From Arthrobacter sp. MMS18-M83 (GTDB taxonomy: Bacteria > Actinomycetota > Actinomycetes > Actinomycetales > Micrococcaceae): DNA of 64,000 bases. Made by a program: the position numbers and the translations under genes. The DNA is taken from assembly GCF_026683955.1 (NCBI RefSeq), contig NZ_CP113343.1, forward strand, positions 3,162,001 to 3,226,000. The letters are read 5' to 3'. The number at the start of each line of letters is the position of its first letter. Position 1 is the stretch's first letter. Shown piece after piece: positions 8,373 to 16,851 of this stretch. A model generated the notes under the pieces. That model was not told the DNA's origin, searched no databases, and saw only the letters and a list, made by a program, of their open reading frames with translations.

Positions 8373-9683
8373 GTGAAGGTACTCGTCATTGGCCCCGGCG
8401 GCCGCGAACACGCCATTGTCCGCTCATTGCTCAAAGATCCCAACGTTTCCGAGGTCCACGCGGCTCCGGGCAACGCCGGCATCGCCAAGCTGGTCCCCAC
8501 GTACGCGATCGACGGCAACAACCCCGCCGCTGTCGCAGCGCTTGCGACGAAACTGGCCGTTGACCTGGTAGTCGTCGGACCCGAAGCCCCGCTCGCGGCA
8601 GGTGTTTCCGACGCTGTCCGCGAGGCCGGCATTCCGGTCTTTGGCCCGAGCAAAGCCGCTGCCCAGCTCGAAGCTTCCAAAGCGTTCGCCAAGGAGGTCA
8701 TGGCTGAGGCCGGTGTGCCCACCGCCATGGCCCGCGTGGCAACAAATGCGGCAGAGGCCGCTGACGCCTTGGACGCCTTCGGCGCTCCGCACGTTGTCAA
8801 GGACGACGGACTGGCTGCCGGTAAGGGCGTGGTGGTCACCAACGATCGCGAGGAAGCCCTCGCCCACGCGCAGACGTGTTTCGACGCCGGTGGAACCGTG
8901 GTGATCGAGGAGTTCTTGGACGGACCCGAGGTTTCCCTGTTCGTGCTGTGCGACGGCCGCACCACTGTGCCGCTGTCCCCGGCGCAGGACTTCAAGCGAA
9001 TTTTCGACAATGATGAAGGCCCCAACACGGGCGGCATGGGCGCTTACACCCCGCTCGACTGGGCGCCTGAAGGCCTGGTGCAGGAAGTTATCGACCGCGT
9101 GGCCCAGCCCACCGTGGACGAGATGGCCAGCCGCGGCACGCCGTTCGTCGGCGTCCTTTACTGCGGCCTGGCCCTGACGTCCCGTGGCACCCGCGTCATC
9201 GAGTTCAACGTCCGCTTCGGCGATCCCGAGACGCAGGCGGTCCTCGCTCGCCTCAAGACCCCCCTCGGCGCCCTCATGCTGGCAGCTGCCAAGGGCGAAC
9301 TGGACCAGGCCGAAGAGGTGCGCTGGTCCAAGGAGTCTGCGGTCGCCGTCGTCGTTGCCGCCGAAAACTACCCGGACACGCCCCGCACGGGGGACCGCGT
9401 CCGTGGCCTGAACAAGGTGGATGCGCTTGAAGGCGTCCATGTCATCCATGCCGGCACCAAACTGGACGACGAAGGCAGGGTAGTTTCGGCCGGGGGCCGG
9501 GTGCTGGCCGTCGTGGCGCTGGGGACGGATCTCGTGGAGGCCCGCGAGCGGGCTTACGACGGCGTGGAGCTGGTCCAGCTCGACGGCGCGCAGTTCCGTA
9601 CCGATATCGCCGGCAAGGCAGCCCGCGGGGAGATCCACGTGGTCTCCCCGGCCACCGGCTCCATACCTAACGTAAAGGCTTGA
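8373..9683 (+). CDS. purD: Phosphoribosylamine-glycine ligase
   Basis: 436 aa, an ATP-grasp enzyme of purine synthesis converting phosphoribosylamine and glycine to GAR. The N terminus KVLVIGPGGREHAIV is the family signature. GLAAGKGV and the ATP-grasp core (FNVRFGDPETQAV) follow. GTG at 8373 gives the canonical N terminus; TTG at 8364 in the same frame is possible. TACCCT (8359-8364) ends 8 nt before the GTG, leaving little or no leader, so a riboswitch is excluded between that promoter and the start. purC follows 3 nt after the stop. Confidence 0.95.
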   Translation: MKVLVIGPGGREHAIVRSLLKDPNVSEVHAAPGNAGIAKLVPTYAIDGNNPAAVAALATKLAVDLVVVGPEAPLAAGVSDAVREAGIPVFGPSKAAAQLEASKAFAKEVMAEAGVPTAMARVATNAAEAADALDAFGAPHVVKDDGLAAGKGVVVTNDREEALAHAQTCFDAGGTVVIEEFLDGPEVSLFVLCDGRTTVPLSPAQDFKRIFDNDEGPNTGGMGAYTPLDWAPEGLVQEVIDRVAQPTVDEMASRGTPFVGVLYCGLALTSRGTRVIEFNVRFGDPETQAVLARLKTPLGALMLAAAKGELDQAEEVRWSKESAVAVVVAAENYPDTPRTGDRVRGLNKVDALEGVHVIHAGTKLDDEGRVVSAGGRVLAVVALGTDLVEARERAYDGVELVQLDGAQFRTDIAGKAARGEIHVVSPATGSIPNVKA

Positions 9684-9686
9684 GCC

Positions 9687-10622
9687 ATGCCTGAAAACAA
9701 CTCAAACGGCCTGCAGACCGAAACCCTCGACCTCCCGGGTTGGAAGCACGTCTACTCGGGCAAGGTGCGCGATCTCTACGTCCCCGCGGACGACGCCACG
9801 GCGGCCGAAGCCGGCCAGGACTGCGTCTTGGTGGTGGCCAGCGACCGCATCAGCGCTTACGACCACGTCTTGAGCAGCGAGATCCCGGACAAAGGCCGGA
9901 TCCTGACGCAGCTGAGCCTATGGTGGTTCGAGCAGCTGGGCGTGGAACACCACGTTCTCGCGTCCACGGCCGCCGAGGGAGTCCCTGCGGAGGTCGAGGG
10001 CCGCGCGATGATCTGCAAGCGGCTGGAAATGTTCCCCGTGGAATGCATCGCTCGCGGGTACCTCACGGGTTCCGGCTTGGCGGAGTATCGGAAATCAGGC
10101 ACCGTCTGCGACATTCCCTTGCCGGCGGGCCTGGTTGACGGCTCGCGGCTTGAGCACGCGATCTTCACGCCTTCCGCCAAGGCGGAGGTCGGCGAGCACG
10201 ACGAGAACATCACCTACGACGACGTCGTCGCGATGGTGGGCGACGACATCGCCGCCCGCTTGAGCGAGCTGACGTTGAAGATCTACACCCGCGCTGAAGA
10301 GATCGCCCGTGGGCGCGGCATCATCCTGGCCGACACGAAGGTGGAGTTCGGCATCGATACCGCCACCGGTGTCATCACCTTGGGCGATGAAGTCCTGACT
10401 CCGGATTCCTCCCGGTTCTGGGATGCTTCCACCTACGAACCGGGCAAGGCCCAGCCTTCGTACGACAAGCAGTTCGTCCGTGACTGGCTGACGTCTGCGG
10501 AGTCGGGCTGGGACCGCTCGGGCGACACCCCGCCGCCGGCACTGCCGGCCGACGTCGTGGAGAAGACACGAGCCCGCTACGTGGAAGCCTACGAAAAGCT
10601 GACCGGCCGCACTTTCGCCTAG
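9687..10622 (+). CDS. purC: Phosphoribosylaminoimidazole-succinocarboxamide synthase
   Basis: 311 aa SAICAR synthetase. SGKVRDLY near residue 25, ASDRISAYD, PVECIARGYLTGSG, and a late DEVLTPDSSRFW are diagnostic. It ligates aspartate to CAIR in purine synthesis. It is tightly coupled to purD (3-nt gap) and is followed by a strong stem-loop shared with the convergent HTH-TPR gene. The N-terminal 14 residues (polar) precede the conserved core; ATG at 9687 is the only sensible start. Confidence 0.95.
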   Translation: MPENNSNGLQTETLDLPGWKHVYSGKVRDLYVPADDATAAEAGQDCVLVVASDRISAYDHVLSSEIPDKGRILTQLSLWWFEQLGVEHHVLASTAAEGVPAEVEGRAMICKRLEMFPVECIARGYLTGSGLAEYRKSGTVCDIPLPAGLVDGSRLEHAIFTPSAKAEVGEHDENITYDDVVAMVGDDIAARLSELTLKIYTRAEEIARGRGIILADTKVEFGIDTATGVITLGDEVLTPDSSRFWDASTYEPGKAQPSYDKQFVRDWLTSAESGWDRSGDTPPPALPADVVEKTRARYVEAYEKLTGRTFA

Positions 10623-10677
10623 GCTGCATCGTCTGGCCAACGGCTTCAGCAAGCAAGCGCCGCGGAAAGCAAGAGAA

Positions 10678-10713
10678 GAGCCCCGGACCATCTGGTCCGG
10701 GGCTCTCGCTTTG
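10678..10713. terminator. Intrinsic terminator between purC and the HTH-TPR gene
   Basis: GAGCCCCGGACCA (10678-10690) pairs exactly with TGGTCCGGGGCTC (10693-10705), followed by TCGCTTTG. It ends purC on the plus strand and, with no clear U-tract, may also end the convergent regulator transcript. Confidence 0.8.
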
Positions 10714-10724
10714 TAAGGGGACTC

Positions 10725-12011
10725 TTAGCTTGCGCGAGAAGACTTCGCGCTCTCGCCATGGCCTGACGCCGCCCGACGTTCCGCCAACCGGATTTCCAGG
10801 ACGGAGTCCATGGCCTGTTGGACGCGGTCGGCTGCTCCCGCAGCGGTGAAATCGCGTTGTGCTTCCTCGAGATGAACCAGGGCGTCCGCGTTTTCGCCAG
10901 CCGCTTTGAGCGCCTTCCCGAGCAGGAAGGCGACTTCGCCCGCGGTATGGCGCGCCAGGACATCGCGGTCCGCGTGGATTTCGCGCAGCTTGGTGATGGC
11001 GGCCGGGATGTCGCCCGTCAGGTAGAGCCAGCGGGCGCGGATAAAGGCAACCTCCAGCTGGTCCGTCTTGTTTCCGCCCACGATCGACAGAGCGAGTTCA
11101 GCCCGTTCGATGGCGGAGAGCGTCTCCGGCTCCACAATTCCCGAGGAGAGCCGGACCGCCGCAGATGCCTTGTTGAAGCGGGCCCAGAGCTCAATGTCAT
11201 TGGCGGGCGACAACAGTTTGGCGGCGCGCTCGTGGTGCTTGATGCCCTCGGCGTAGTCGTGCCGCATGAAGGCTACGTTTCCCACCACCCAGGCCACTTC
11301 GCCCGCGAGCTGGGACATCGAGTGATCGTCCATCTGGCTGTTCATGGCCTGGCAATACGTCCAGGCTTCGTCCAATCTGCCGCTCTCAGCCAGTGCCCCG
11401 ATCAGAGCCCGATGCGCCCCGATGATCAGGGTTGAGCCCTTGGGCAACTGCTCGGACAGCCTTACGGCTTCCATCGCGTGTTCGACGGCGGTGGCCAGCT
11501 GGCCTTGGCCGTGGCAGACCGCGGCAAGCATCTGCCGGGCACGGACTCCCAGGCCCGCGGATTCAGTGGCCATGGGGTGTTCCAGAAGATGCTGGATGAT
11601 CTGCTGGCATTCCTTCAGTTGCCCCTGCTTCATGAGGCACTCGGCCTGCATGTACGTCATGTTCCACCACGCGCTGGTGTTCTTTGCCTCAAGTGCGATC
11701 TGGGCTGCGGTCGACGCGTGGCTCGCGGCAAGAGGGTAGTCCCTCAAGTCCCACGCTTGCCTGGCATACAGCCCCGCCAGCACGTATTCGGCGTCGCTGA
11801 CGGATACGGGCTGGCTCCAGGCTTCCAGGGCTTTTGGTGCCAGCTCAAGGCGCCGGGCGAGTTCCTCAATGACCTCGGCTGTGGGTTCCCGGCGGCCGGT
11901 TTCAAGAAGTGAAATGTAGCTGGGTGAGTAAAGGTCTCTGCCCAATTCAGCCTGGGTCAGCCCACGTTCGAGCCGTTCGGCACGGAGCTTTTCTCCGAAT
12001 CCGTTCCCCAC
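10725..12011 (-). CDS. HTH (XRE) plus TPR regulator, candidate peptide-pheromone receptor
   Basis: 428 aa. An XRE-type helix-turn-helix lies at residues 8-62 (LRAERLERGLTQAELG, then YSPSYISLLETGRREPT). From about 70 to 415 the protein is a run of helical tetratricopeptide-like repeats (for example AGEVAWVVGNVAFMRHDYAE and ARWLYLTGDIPAAITKL). HTH plus C-terminal TPRs at about 430 aa is the architecture of RRNPPA regulators such as NprR, which bind short imported peptides. Start is GTG with a strong AGGAGGA 5 nt upstream. It is divergent from a secreted repeat-peptide gene 138 bp away. Architecture and context are seen; a peptide ligand is inference. An ordinary actinobacterial XRE-TPR regulator is the alternative. 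Confidence 0.85.
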   Translation of the reverse strand: MGNGFGEKLRAERLERGLTQAELGRDLYSPSYISLLETGRREPTAEVIEELARRLELAPKALEAWSQPVSVSDAEYVLAGLYARQAWDLRDYPLAASHASTAAQIALEAKNTSAWWNMTYMQAECLMKQGQLKECQQIIQHLLEHPMATESAGLGVRARQMLAAVCHGQGQLATAVEHAMEAVRLSEQLPKGSTLIIGAHRALIGALAESGRLDEAWTYCQAMNSQMDDHSMSQLAGEVAWVVGNVAFMRHDYAEGIKHHERAAKLLSPANDIELWARFNKASAAVRLSSGIVEPETLSAIERAELALSIVGGNKTDQLEVAFIRARWLYLTGDIPAAITKLREIHADRDVLARHTAGEVAFLLGKALKAAGENADALVHLEEAQRDFTAAGAADRVQQAMDSVLEIRLAERRAASGHGESAKSSRAS

Positions 12012-12029
12012 AGGTTCCTCCTAGAGGCT

Positions 12030-12098
12030 TGTCTTTGCGCTGTCTTTACGCGTACACCTTGACAGTAGCTGTGGAAAACATTTTACAATGAATGTCAA
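12030..12098. promoter_or_regulatory. Divergent promoter/operator region of the repeat-peptide locus
   Basis: On the plus strand TTGACA (12059-12064) and TACAAT (12084-12089), spacing 19, form the likely promoter of the peptide gene. Candidate operator elements are a tandem 11-bp repeat TGTCTTT(G/A)CGC at 12030-12040 and 12041-12051; a dyad ACAG-TAG-CTGT (12062-12072) between -35 and -10; ACATT-N8-AATGT (12078-12095) over the -10; and TGTCAA at 12093-12098, the reverse complement of the -35. The last would give the regulator gene a TTGACA on its own strand. Confidence 0.6.
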
Positions 12099-12149
12099 CA
12101 GGGACCGCGTAATTTCCGTAACGAATCCGACTCGCATTGAGGAAAAATT

Positions 12150-12407
12150 ATGTTGAAGAAGATTGCTGCAGCAGTCGCCCTGGCCGGCGCTCTTGCATGC
12201 TTCGCCGCGGCGCCAGCCGTGGTTTCCGCAGCCCCTATGGCAGACACCGTCAGCACGGTGCTCAGCATTGGTAATTGGCCCGACCCCATGAGTCTCGCCC
12301 AGGCAATCGGCAATTGGCCTGACCCGATGAGCGTCCCGCAGGCTATTGGTAATTGGCCTGATCCCATGATGGTGCCGCTGATCGGTAACTGGCCTGACCC
12401 CATGTAG
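12150..12407 (+). CDS. Secreted precursor with four identical IGNWPDPM repeats (candidate pheromone precursor)
   Basis: 85 aa. MLKK is followed by a hydrophobic stretch and VSA (residues 25-27), a good signal peptidase I site before residue 28. The exported part contains four copies of IGNWPDPM at residues 40-47, 53-60, 66-73 and 78-85, separated by spacers of 5, 5 and 4 residues (SLAQA, SVPQA, MVPL); the last copy ends the protein. All DNA differences among copies are silent. GAGG lies 7 nt before the ATG, a consensus promoter precedes it, and a terminator follows, so it is a free-standing expressed gene. Divergent from the HTH-TPR regulator. I recognise no described family; a repeated-peptide signal is the leading idea, a multi-core RiPP or wall-associated peptide the alternatives. 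Confidence 0.88.
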   Translation: MLKKIAAAVALAGALACFAAAPAVVSAAPMADTVSTVLSIGNWPDPMSLAQAIGNWPDPMSVPQAIGNWPDPMMVPLIGNWPDPM

Positions 12408-12470
12408 GCGAAACTCAAGGACGGCTTCCGGTGAACCGGGCAGCTGTCGGATAATTCAAATGAAATGAAT

Positions 12471-12513
12471 AATCCCCGGGGTGTAATAAACCAACACACC
12501 GGGGATTTCTTTT
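12471..12513 (+). terminator. Intrinsic terminator of the repeat-peptide gene
   Basis: AATCCCCGG (12471-12479) pairs with CCGGGGATT (12499-12507), extended imperfectly by GTGT/ACAC, and is followed by TCTTTT. It lies 64 nt after the stop codon and supports a monocistronic peptide mRNA. The rest of 12408-12665 shows no further gene. Confidence 0.8.
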
Positions 12514-12665
12514 GCGCGGGCAACCGCAGGCCGCTCCGGTAACTTCCGAGCCATTGCCGCCGGTTGTTAACAACACTTGTCTCTAAACCTCGGGCAGGCC
12601 TGGGAAAACCGGTCATCGGAATGTTTTGGCATTTCCTGGCCCGGCCTAAAACCTTGTTAAGTACA

Positions 12666-12698
12666 GATAGAAGGCCTTCCAGTGGAAGGCCTTCTATC
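12666..12698 (-). terminator. Terminator of tRNA-Pro
   Basis: A perfect 15-bp stem, GATAGAAGGCCTTCC (12666-12680) and its complement (12684-12698), with a 3-nt loop. It lies 4 bases from the 3' end of the tRNA gene on the minus strand, and T-rich sequence follows on that strand. Confidence 0.75.
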
Positions 12699-12701
12699 AA
12701 T

Positions 12702-12778
<77 letters not shown>

Positions 12779-12850
12779 ATCCGCTGCGAAAGCAACTGTT
12801 CAAGAATAGCCGATGCCCGCCCGGATGCGAAATCGAGCACGGCGCCGAAG

Positions 12851-14668
12851 TTAGACCAGGGAGTCCTTCCAAGCGCCGTGCAAGCGAGCGAAGCGCCCTC
12901 CGACGCGGATGAGTTCGGCCGGTGTGCCGTCTTCCACGATGCGTCCCTTATGCACCACCAGTACCCGGTCTGCGGTCTCCACGGTCGAGAGCCGGTGGGC
13001 GATGATGATTGCGGTCCGTTCAGAATCCGATCCCGACAGGAGCCGGGACAAGCCGGCCTGGACCAAGCGTTCGGAGGGAATGTCCAACGAGGACGTCGCC
13101 TCGTCCAGGATGAGTACCGCCGGGGCCGCAATGAATGCCCGGGCGAATCCGATCAGCTGCCTTTGCCCTGCAGACACGCGTCCGCCGCGCTTGTTGACGT
13201 CGGTGTCGTAGCCGTCGGGCAACGCGGAGATGAAGTCGTGCGCACCGACGGACTTCGCCGCGGCTTCGATCTCCGCGCGCGAGGCTTCAGGCCGCCCCAG
13301 TGCGATGTTGTCCGCCACGGAGCCGCTGAAGAGGAATGCCTCCTGGGTGACCATCACGACGGCGCGGCGCAGGTCCGTCGTCGAGAGCTCCCGCAGGTCA
13401 ATGCCGTCGAGGGTCAAGGAACCTTCGGTGACGTCGTAGAAGCGTGCGATCAGCTTGGCGAAGGTGGACTTGCCGGCTCCGGTCTGTCCCACGAGCGCGA
13501 CGGTCTGCCCTGCGGGGATGTGTAGGTCCAACTCGGGGACCACCACACTGCCGTTGCCGTAGCCAAACTCCACGCCGCGGAAGTCGATTTCGCCACGGGC
13601 CCGCGGCAAGGGCACCGGGGTCTTGGGAGGCCGGACGGTGGGGACCTCCTGGAGCAGGCCGGAAACCTTCTCCAAGGCGGCCTGCGCGCTCTGGAAAGAG
13701 TTATAGAACATGGCCATCTGGTCCACGGGCTGGAAGAAGCGCTTCGTGGAAAGGATCAATGCCAGGAGTACCCCCACCGCCAGCTCGCCGGAGAGTACAC
13801 GGAAGCCGCCGAACAGCAGGACCACCGCCACGCACACATTGCCGATCAGGACCAAGCCTGGTTGGAAGATGCCGTTGAGGTTGATGGAGCGGACCGTCAC
13901 CTTGCGGTAGTCCTCGGACAGCTGGGCATAGCGTTCAGCGTTTTCCGGCTCCTTGCGGAATGCCTTGATGGCCCGGATGCCGGTCATGGTCTCCACGAAA
14001 TGCACGATCAGCCGGGCGGAGACCACCCTGGATTCGCGGAAGGCGATCTGGGAATGCTTCTGGTACCAGCGGGACAGGAAGAACATGGGTACGCCGGTGG
14101 CGAGCATGATGAGCCCGCTGCGCCAGTCGAGGGCGAATACCGTGAACGCCGTGAAGAGCATGAACAGCAGTCCGGAAGCCAGCGAGCTGACGCCCGAATC
14201 GAGCAATTCGCGCAGTGCCTCAAGGTCCGATGTCTGCCGGGCGATAATACGGCCCGAGGTGTACTTCTCGTGGAACTCCAAGCTGAGCCGTTGCGTATGC
14301 CGGAACACCCGCAGCCGCAGGTCGAGGAGCATGGCCTGGCTCAGCTTCGCCGTTGAGGTCACGTAGAGGGCCGTCAGCAGTGCTGTTGCGATGGCCGCCG
14401 TCAGGTACAGGACTCCTGCCAGGAGCAGTGGCACGTTGTTACCGGCGAGCAGTGCGGGCAGTGCATGGTCGATGCCGAAAGCGATGATCGCCGGCCCCGC
14501 CACGCGGGTGGCCTGCGAGAGCACCACCATGCCCAGCGTCAGCCAAAACCTCAACCGGACCGGGCGGATGAGCGAGCCCAACAAGGCGACCGACCGCCGT
14601 CGTACTGCTTTGCTGTCGCTCCGGCTCAGGTGGGCGTTGTCTTCATTGGCGGTTCCGAAAGTGCTCAT
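12851..14668 (-). CDS. ABC exporter subunit with consensus ATPase site
   Basis: 605 aa half-transporter: about six transmembrane helices in residues 25-320, then a nucleotide-binding domain. Walker A is GQTGAGKST, the signature is RVSAGQRQL, Walker B is [12 protein letters not shown] with the catalytic Glu, and the switch is IAHRLS. Its start overlaps the end of the partner gene by 4 nt (14665-14668). The pair resembles TM287/288-type heterodimeric exporters. Substrate is unknown; multidrug or lipid export is usual. Confidence 0.9.
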   Translation of the reverse strand: MSTFGTANEDNAHLSRSDSKAVRRRSVALLGSLIRPVRLRFWLTLGMVVLSQATRVAGPAIIAFGIDHALPALLAGNNVPLLLAGVLYLTAAIATALLTALYVTSTAKLSQAMLLDLRLRVFRHTQRLSLEFHEKYTSGRIIARQTSDLEALRELLDSGVSSLASGLLFMLFTAFTVFALDWRSGLIMLATGVPMFFLSRWYQKHSQIAFRESRVVSARLIVHFVETMTGIRAIKAFRKEPENAERYAQLSEDYRKVTVRSINLNGIFQPGLVLIGNVCVAVVLLFGGFRVLSGELAVGVLLALILSTKRFFQPVDQMAMFYNSFQSAQAALEKVSGLLQEVPTVRPPKTPVPLPRARGEIDFRGVEFGYGNGSVVVPELDLHIPAGQTVALVGQTGAGKSTFAKLIARFYDVTEGSLTLDGIDLRELSTTDLRRAVVMVTQEAFLFSGSVADNIALGRPEASRAEIEAAAKSVGAHDFISALPDGYDTDVNKRGGRVSAGQRQLIGFARAFIAAPAVLILDEATSSLDIPSERLVQAGLSRLLSGSDSERTAIIIAHRLSTVETADRVLVVHKGRIVEDGTPAELIRVGGRFARLHGAWKDSLV

Positions 14669-16494
14669 CGGCGGCCCTCCCCGGCTTGGTCCATGTGCTG
14701 TTCGGAATCGAGTTCGTTTTCCAGTTCGTCCAGTTCGCGGTCGAGGTCCTTCGGACCCGCGTCGAGGCTCGCGATCACGTAGCGGTAGTGCGCATTGTCG
14801 GCCAAAAGTTCCGTGTGCGTCCCGACTGCGGTGATGCTCCCGTTTTCGAGCAGCGCCACGCGATCTGCCAAGGCTACGGTTGAGGGCCGATGGGCGACGA
14901 TGAGCGTGGTGGTGTCCCTGAGGACTTCGCGCAGCCTGGCCTCGACGAGTTCCTCCGTGTTCACGTCCAGGGCCGACAGTGGATCATCCAGCACCAGGAC
15001 CTTGGGCTTGGCTGCGATGGCCCGAGCAAGGGCGATGCGTTGCCGTTGACCACCGGAAAGGCTCAGTCCTTCTTCTCCGATGAGGGTCTCGACGCCGTCC
15101 GGCAGCGAATACGCAAAGTGGGCCTGCGCGACGTCGAGCGCTTCGTCGAGCGCTTCCTCGGAGCCGTCGGGCGCGCCAAGCAGCACGTTGTCCCGGACCG
15201 AGCTGGAGAACAGCGTGGTGTCCTCAAAGGCGACCGCCACAACGGTCCGAAGCTGCTCCACGCTGAAGTCGCGCACATCCACGCCGTCGATCCGCACGGA
15301 ACCTTCGGTGACGTCGTAGAGCCGGGGGACCAGCTGGAGCAAGGCACTCTTTCCGCTCCCTGTGATTCCTACGAGTGCCATGGTTTCGCCGGGCTTGATG
15401 TCCAGGGTGATGTCGCGCAGGAGCCGGGCGCCGTCGTCGAACCCGAAAGCGGCACCGTTGAAGCTCAAGGCTCCACGCAGTTCAGCCGGGGATGTGGGGT
15501 TCGCCGGGTCCGTAATGGTATTGGGTGTGTCCATGACCTCGAAATGCCGGTCCAATGCCGTCTTGGCGGTCAGTGCCATGGCCAGCAGCATCCCCGAGAA
15601 TTCCACTGGCGACGCCACAACGGCCGCTGTGGCGAAGAACGCAACGAGGGAGCCGATGCTGAGTTCGCCCGTGGATACCAACAGAATCCCCGCAACGAGC
15701 CCGATTCCGAGTGCCAGTTCCGGCAGCAGCGTGACCACCAAGGTGAACGTCGCCTGATGCTTGGCCTTGGTGATCTCGGTCTGCCTCAGTTCCTCGGCCT
15801 GCTCATTGAAGTTCTCAAGTGCTTCACGGCTCCGGCCGAACGCCTTGAGCACGCGGATCCCGTGGACGGATTCCTCCACGGTGGTGGCGAGGTCGCCGGC
15901 CTGGTCCTGGCTGAGCCGGGTCACCAGGCTGAAGCGGCGACGGAAGCGGAACGAAAAGACCATGATGGGCACGGCGGCGGCCAGGAAGATCAAAGCCAGT
16001 TGCCAGCTCATGGAGAACATCACGAGGACGCCGATCACCACGGTCAGGGTGGTCACCACAAGCATGATGGCCCCGAACGCCATCCAACGCCGGAGGAAGT
16101 TCAAGTCGGTCATGGCGCGCGACAGCAACTGTCCGGAACCCCAGCGGTCGTGGAAGGAAACCGTGAGGTCCTGCAGATGACCATAGAGGGACACCCGCAT
16201 TCGGGTTTCCACCGTGGTTGCCGGATTGATGACGAACTGGCGCCGCAGCGCCACCAGCCCGGCCTCTGCGATGCCGAGGGCAAGAACCACGACGGCGGCA
16301 ATCCAGACGGCGTTGCTGGAGCCGCCGGGGTGGAGGGAACCGTTGATCAAAACCCGCAGTACCTGTGGGATGGCGAGCGCCACAATGCTGGCCATCAAAG
16401 CGCTGAGCAGCCCCATGAAAAGCCGGGGGAGGATCGGTTTTACGTGCGGATAGAGACGTTTGACGGAGGTGAAGAATGAAGTCTGTTTGGCCAT
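14665..16494 (-). CDS. ABC exporter subunit with degenerate ATPase site
   Basis: 609 aa half-transporter with six predicted transmembrane helices and a nucleotide-binding domain. Walker A is GITGSGKSA and the signature is [13 protein letters not shown]. Walker B is [12 protein letters not shown], so Asp replaces the catalytic Glu, and the switch histidine motif is VAHRPS. This asymmetry with the downstream partner is the known hallmark of heterodimeric exporters with one degenerate site. First gene of the two-gene operon. The 3' end of its coding region has an acidic tail ([14 protein letters not shown]). Confidence 0.9.
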   Translation of the reverse strand: MAKQTSFFTSVKRLYPHVKPILPRLFMGLLSALMASIVALAIPQVLRVLINGSLHPGGSSNAVWIAAVVVLALGIAEAGLVALRRQFVINPATTVETRMRVSLYGHLQDLTVSFHDRWGSGQLLSRAMTDLNFLRRWMAFGAIMLVVTTLTVVIGVLVMFSMSWQLALIFLAAAVPIMVFSFRFRRRFSLVTRLSQDQAGDLATTVEESVHGIRVLKAFGRSREALENFNEQAEELRQTEITKAKHQATFTLVVTLLPELALGIGLVAGILLVSTGELSIGSLVAFFATAAVVASPVEFSGMLLAMALTAKTALDRHFEVMDTPNTITDPANPTSPAELRGALSFNGAAFGFDDGARLLRDITLDIKPGETMALVGITGSGKSALLQLVPRLYDVTEGSVRIDGVDVRDFSVEQLRTVVAVAFEDTTLFSSSVRDNVLLGAPDGSEEALDEALDVAQAHFAYSLPDGVETLIGEEGLSLSGGQRQRIALARAIAAKPKVLVLDDPLSALDVNTEELVEARLREVLRDTTTLIVAHRPSTVALADRVALLENGSITAVGTHTELLADNAHYRYVIASLDAGPKDLDRELDELENELDSEQHMDQAGEGRR

Positions 16495-16851
16495 GCCCGC
16501 TTCTCAACAGCTGTGTCCCGGTGTTCGGCGCCAACCCGGCGCGACACTCGGATGTAGTTTCCTGTAGCAACTACCCTATGCCATCGCGTGACGGGATTCA
16601 CAGCAGCATTGCGCTGCGTGATAGGAGGTATTGGGGGGCGTGGTTCGTGGGCCCGCACCGGGGGACATGCTCAACTTGGGCAGCTAAGGATGGACATAGT
16701 GGTGATATGCCCATCTTTGGCCCGGCCCGGTGGGCATGTTCTGTGGCCAAAGGAGGACATGTCCAACCTTGGTGTGGCTCGACGGACATGCTCAGGGGTG
16801 GATGGAGCTATCAGTGCGCCGAGTTGGTACTGGCGGGCTCGGCGCCCGTGG
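16495..16851. repeat. Intergenic region with GGACATG/CATGTCC repeat cluster, copy 2
   Basis: No convincing gene occupies these 357 bp. The ABC operon promoter must lie near 16500-16600. From 16663 to 16793 the repeat units are GGACATGCTC (16663-16672), GGACATAGTG (16692-16701), GGGCATGTT (16732-16740), the palindrome GGACATGTCC (16755-16764) and GGACATGCTC (16784-16793). The last base of the region abuts the metallophosphoesterase stop. Confidence 0.7.

Noticed and set aside
12267..12404. Four evenly spaced DNA repeats that could suggest a CRISPR array or minisatellite
   Set aside because: The repeats are 24 bp, in frame, differ only at silent sites, and sit in a gene with its own ribosome site, signal peptide and terminator. 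There are no unique 30-bp spacers or cas genes.
12150..12407. Multi-core RiPP precursor
   Set aside because: Repeated cores fit, but no modifying enzyme (LanB/M, YcaO, radical SAM, ATP-grasp ligase) lies nearby and a Sec signal peptide replaces a leader. Kept only as an alternative.
12095..12700. 201-codon open frame antisense to the repeat-peptide gene, with MGSGQLPI repeats
   Set aside because: It is the reverse complement of the repeats. It runs through two terminators and has no ribosome site; the plus frame has promoter, signal peptide and codon-level selection.
14890..16479. 529-codon open frame opposite the ABC exporter
   Set aside because: No recognisable domain or ribosome site, and it overlaps fully motif-rich ABC genes.
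12851..16494. ABC exporter as dedicated transporter of the IGNWPDPM precursor
   Set aside because: The precursor has a Sec signal peptide without a double-glycine leader; a terminator and tRNA-Pro separate the loci and the exporter lacks a C39 peptidase domain.
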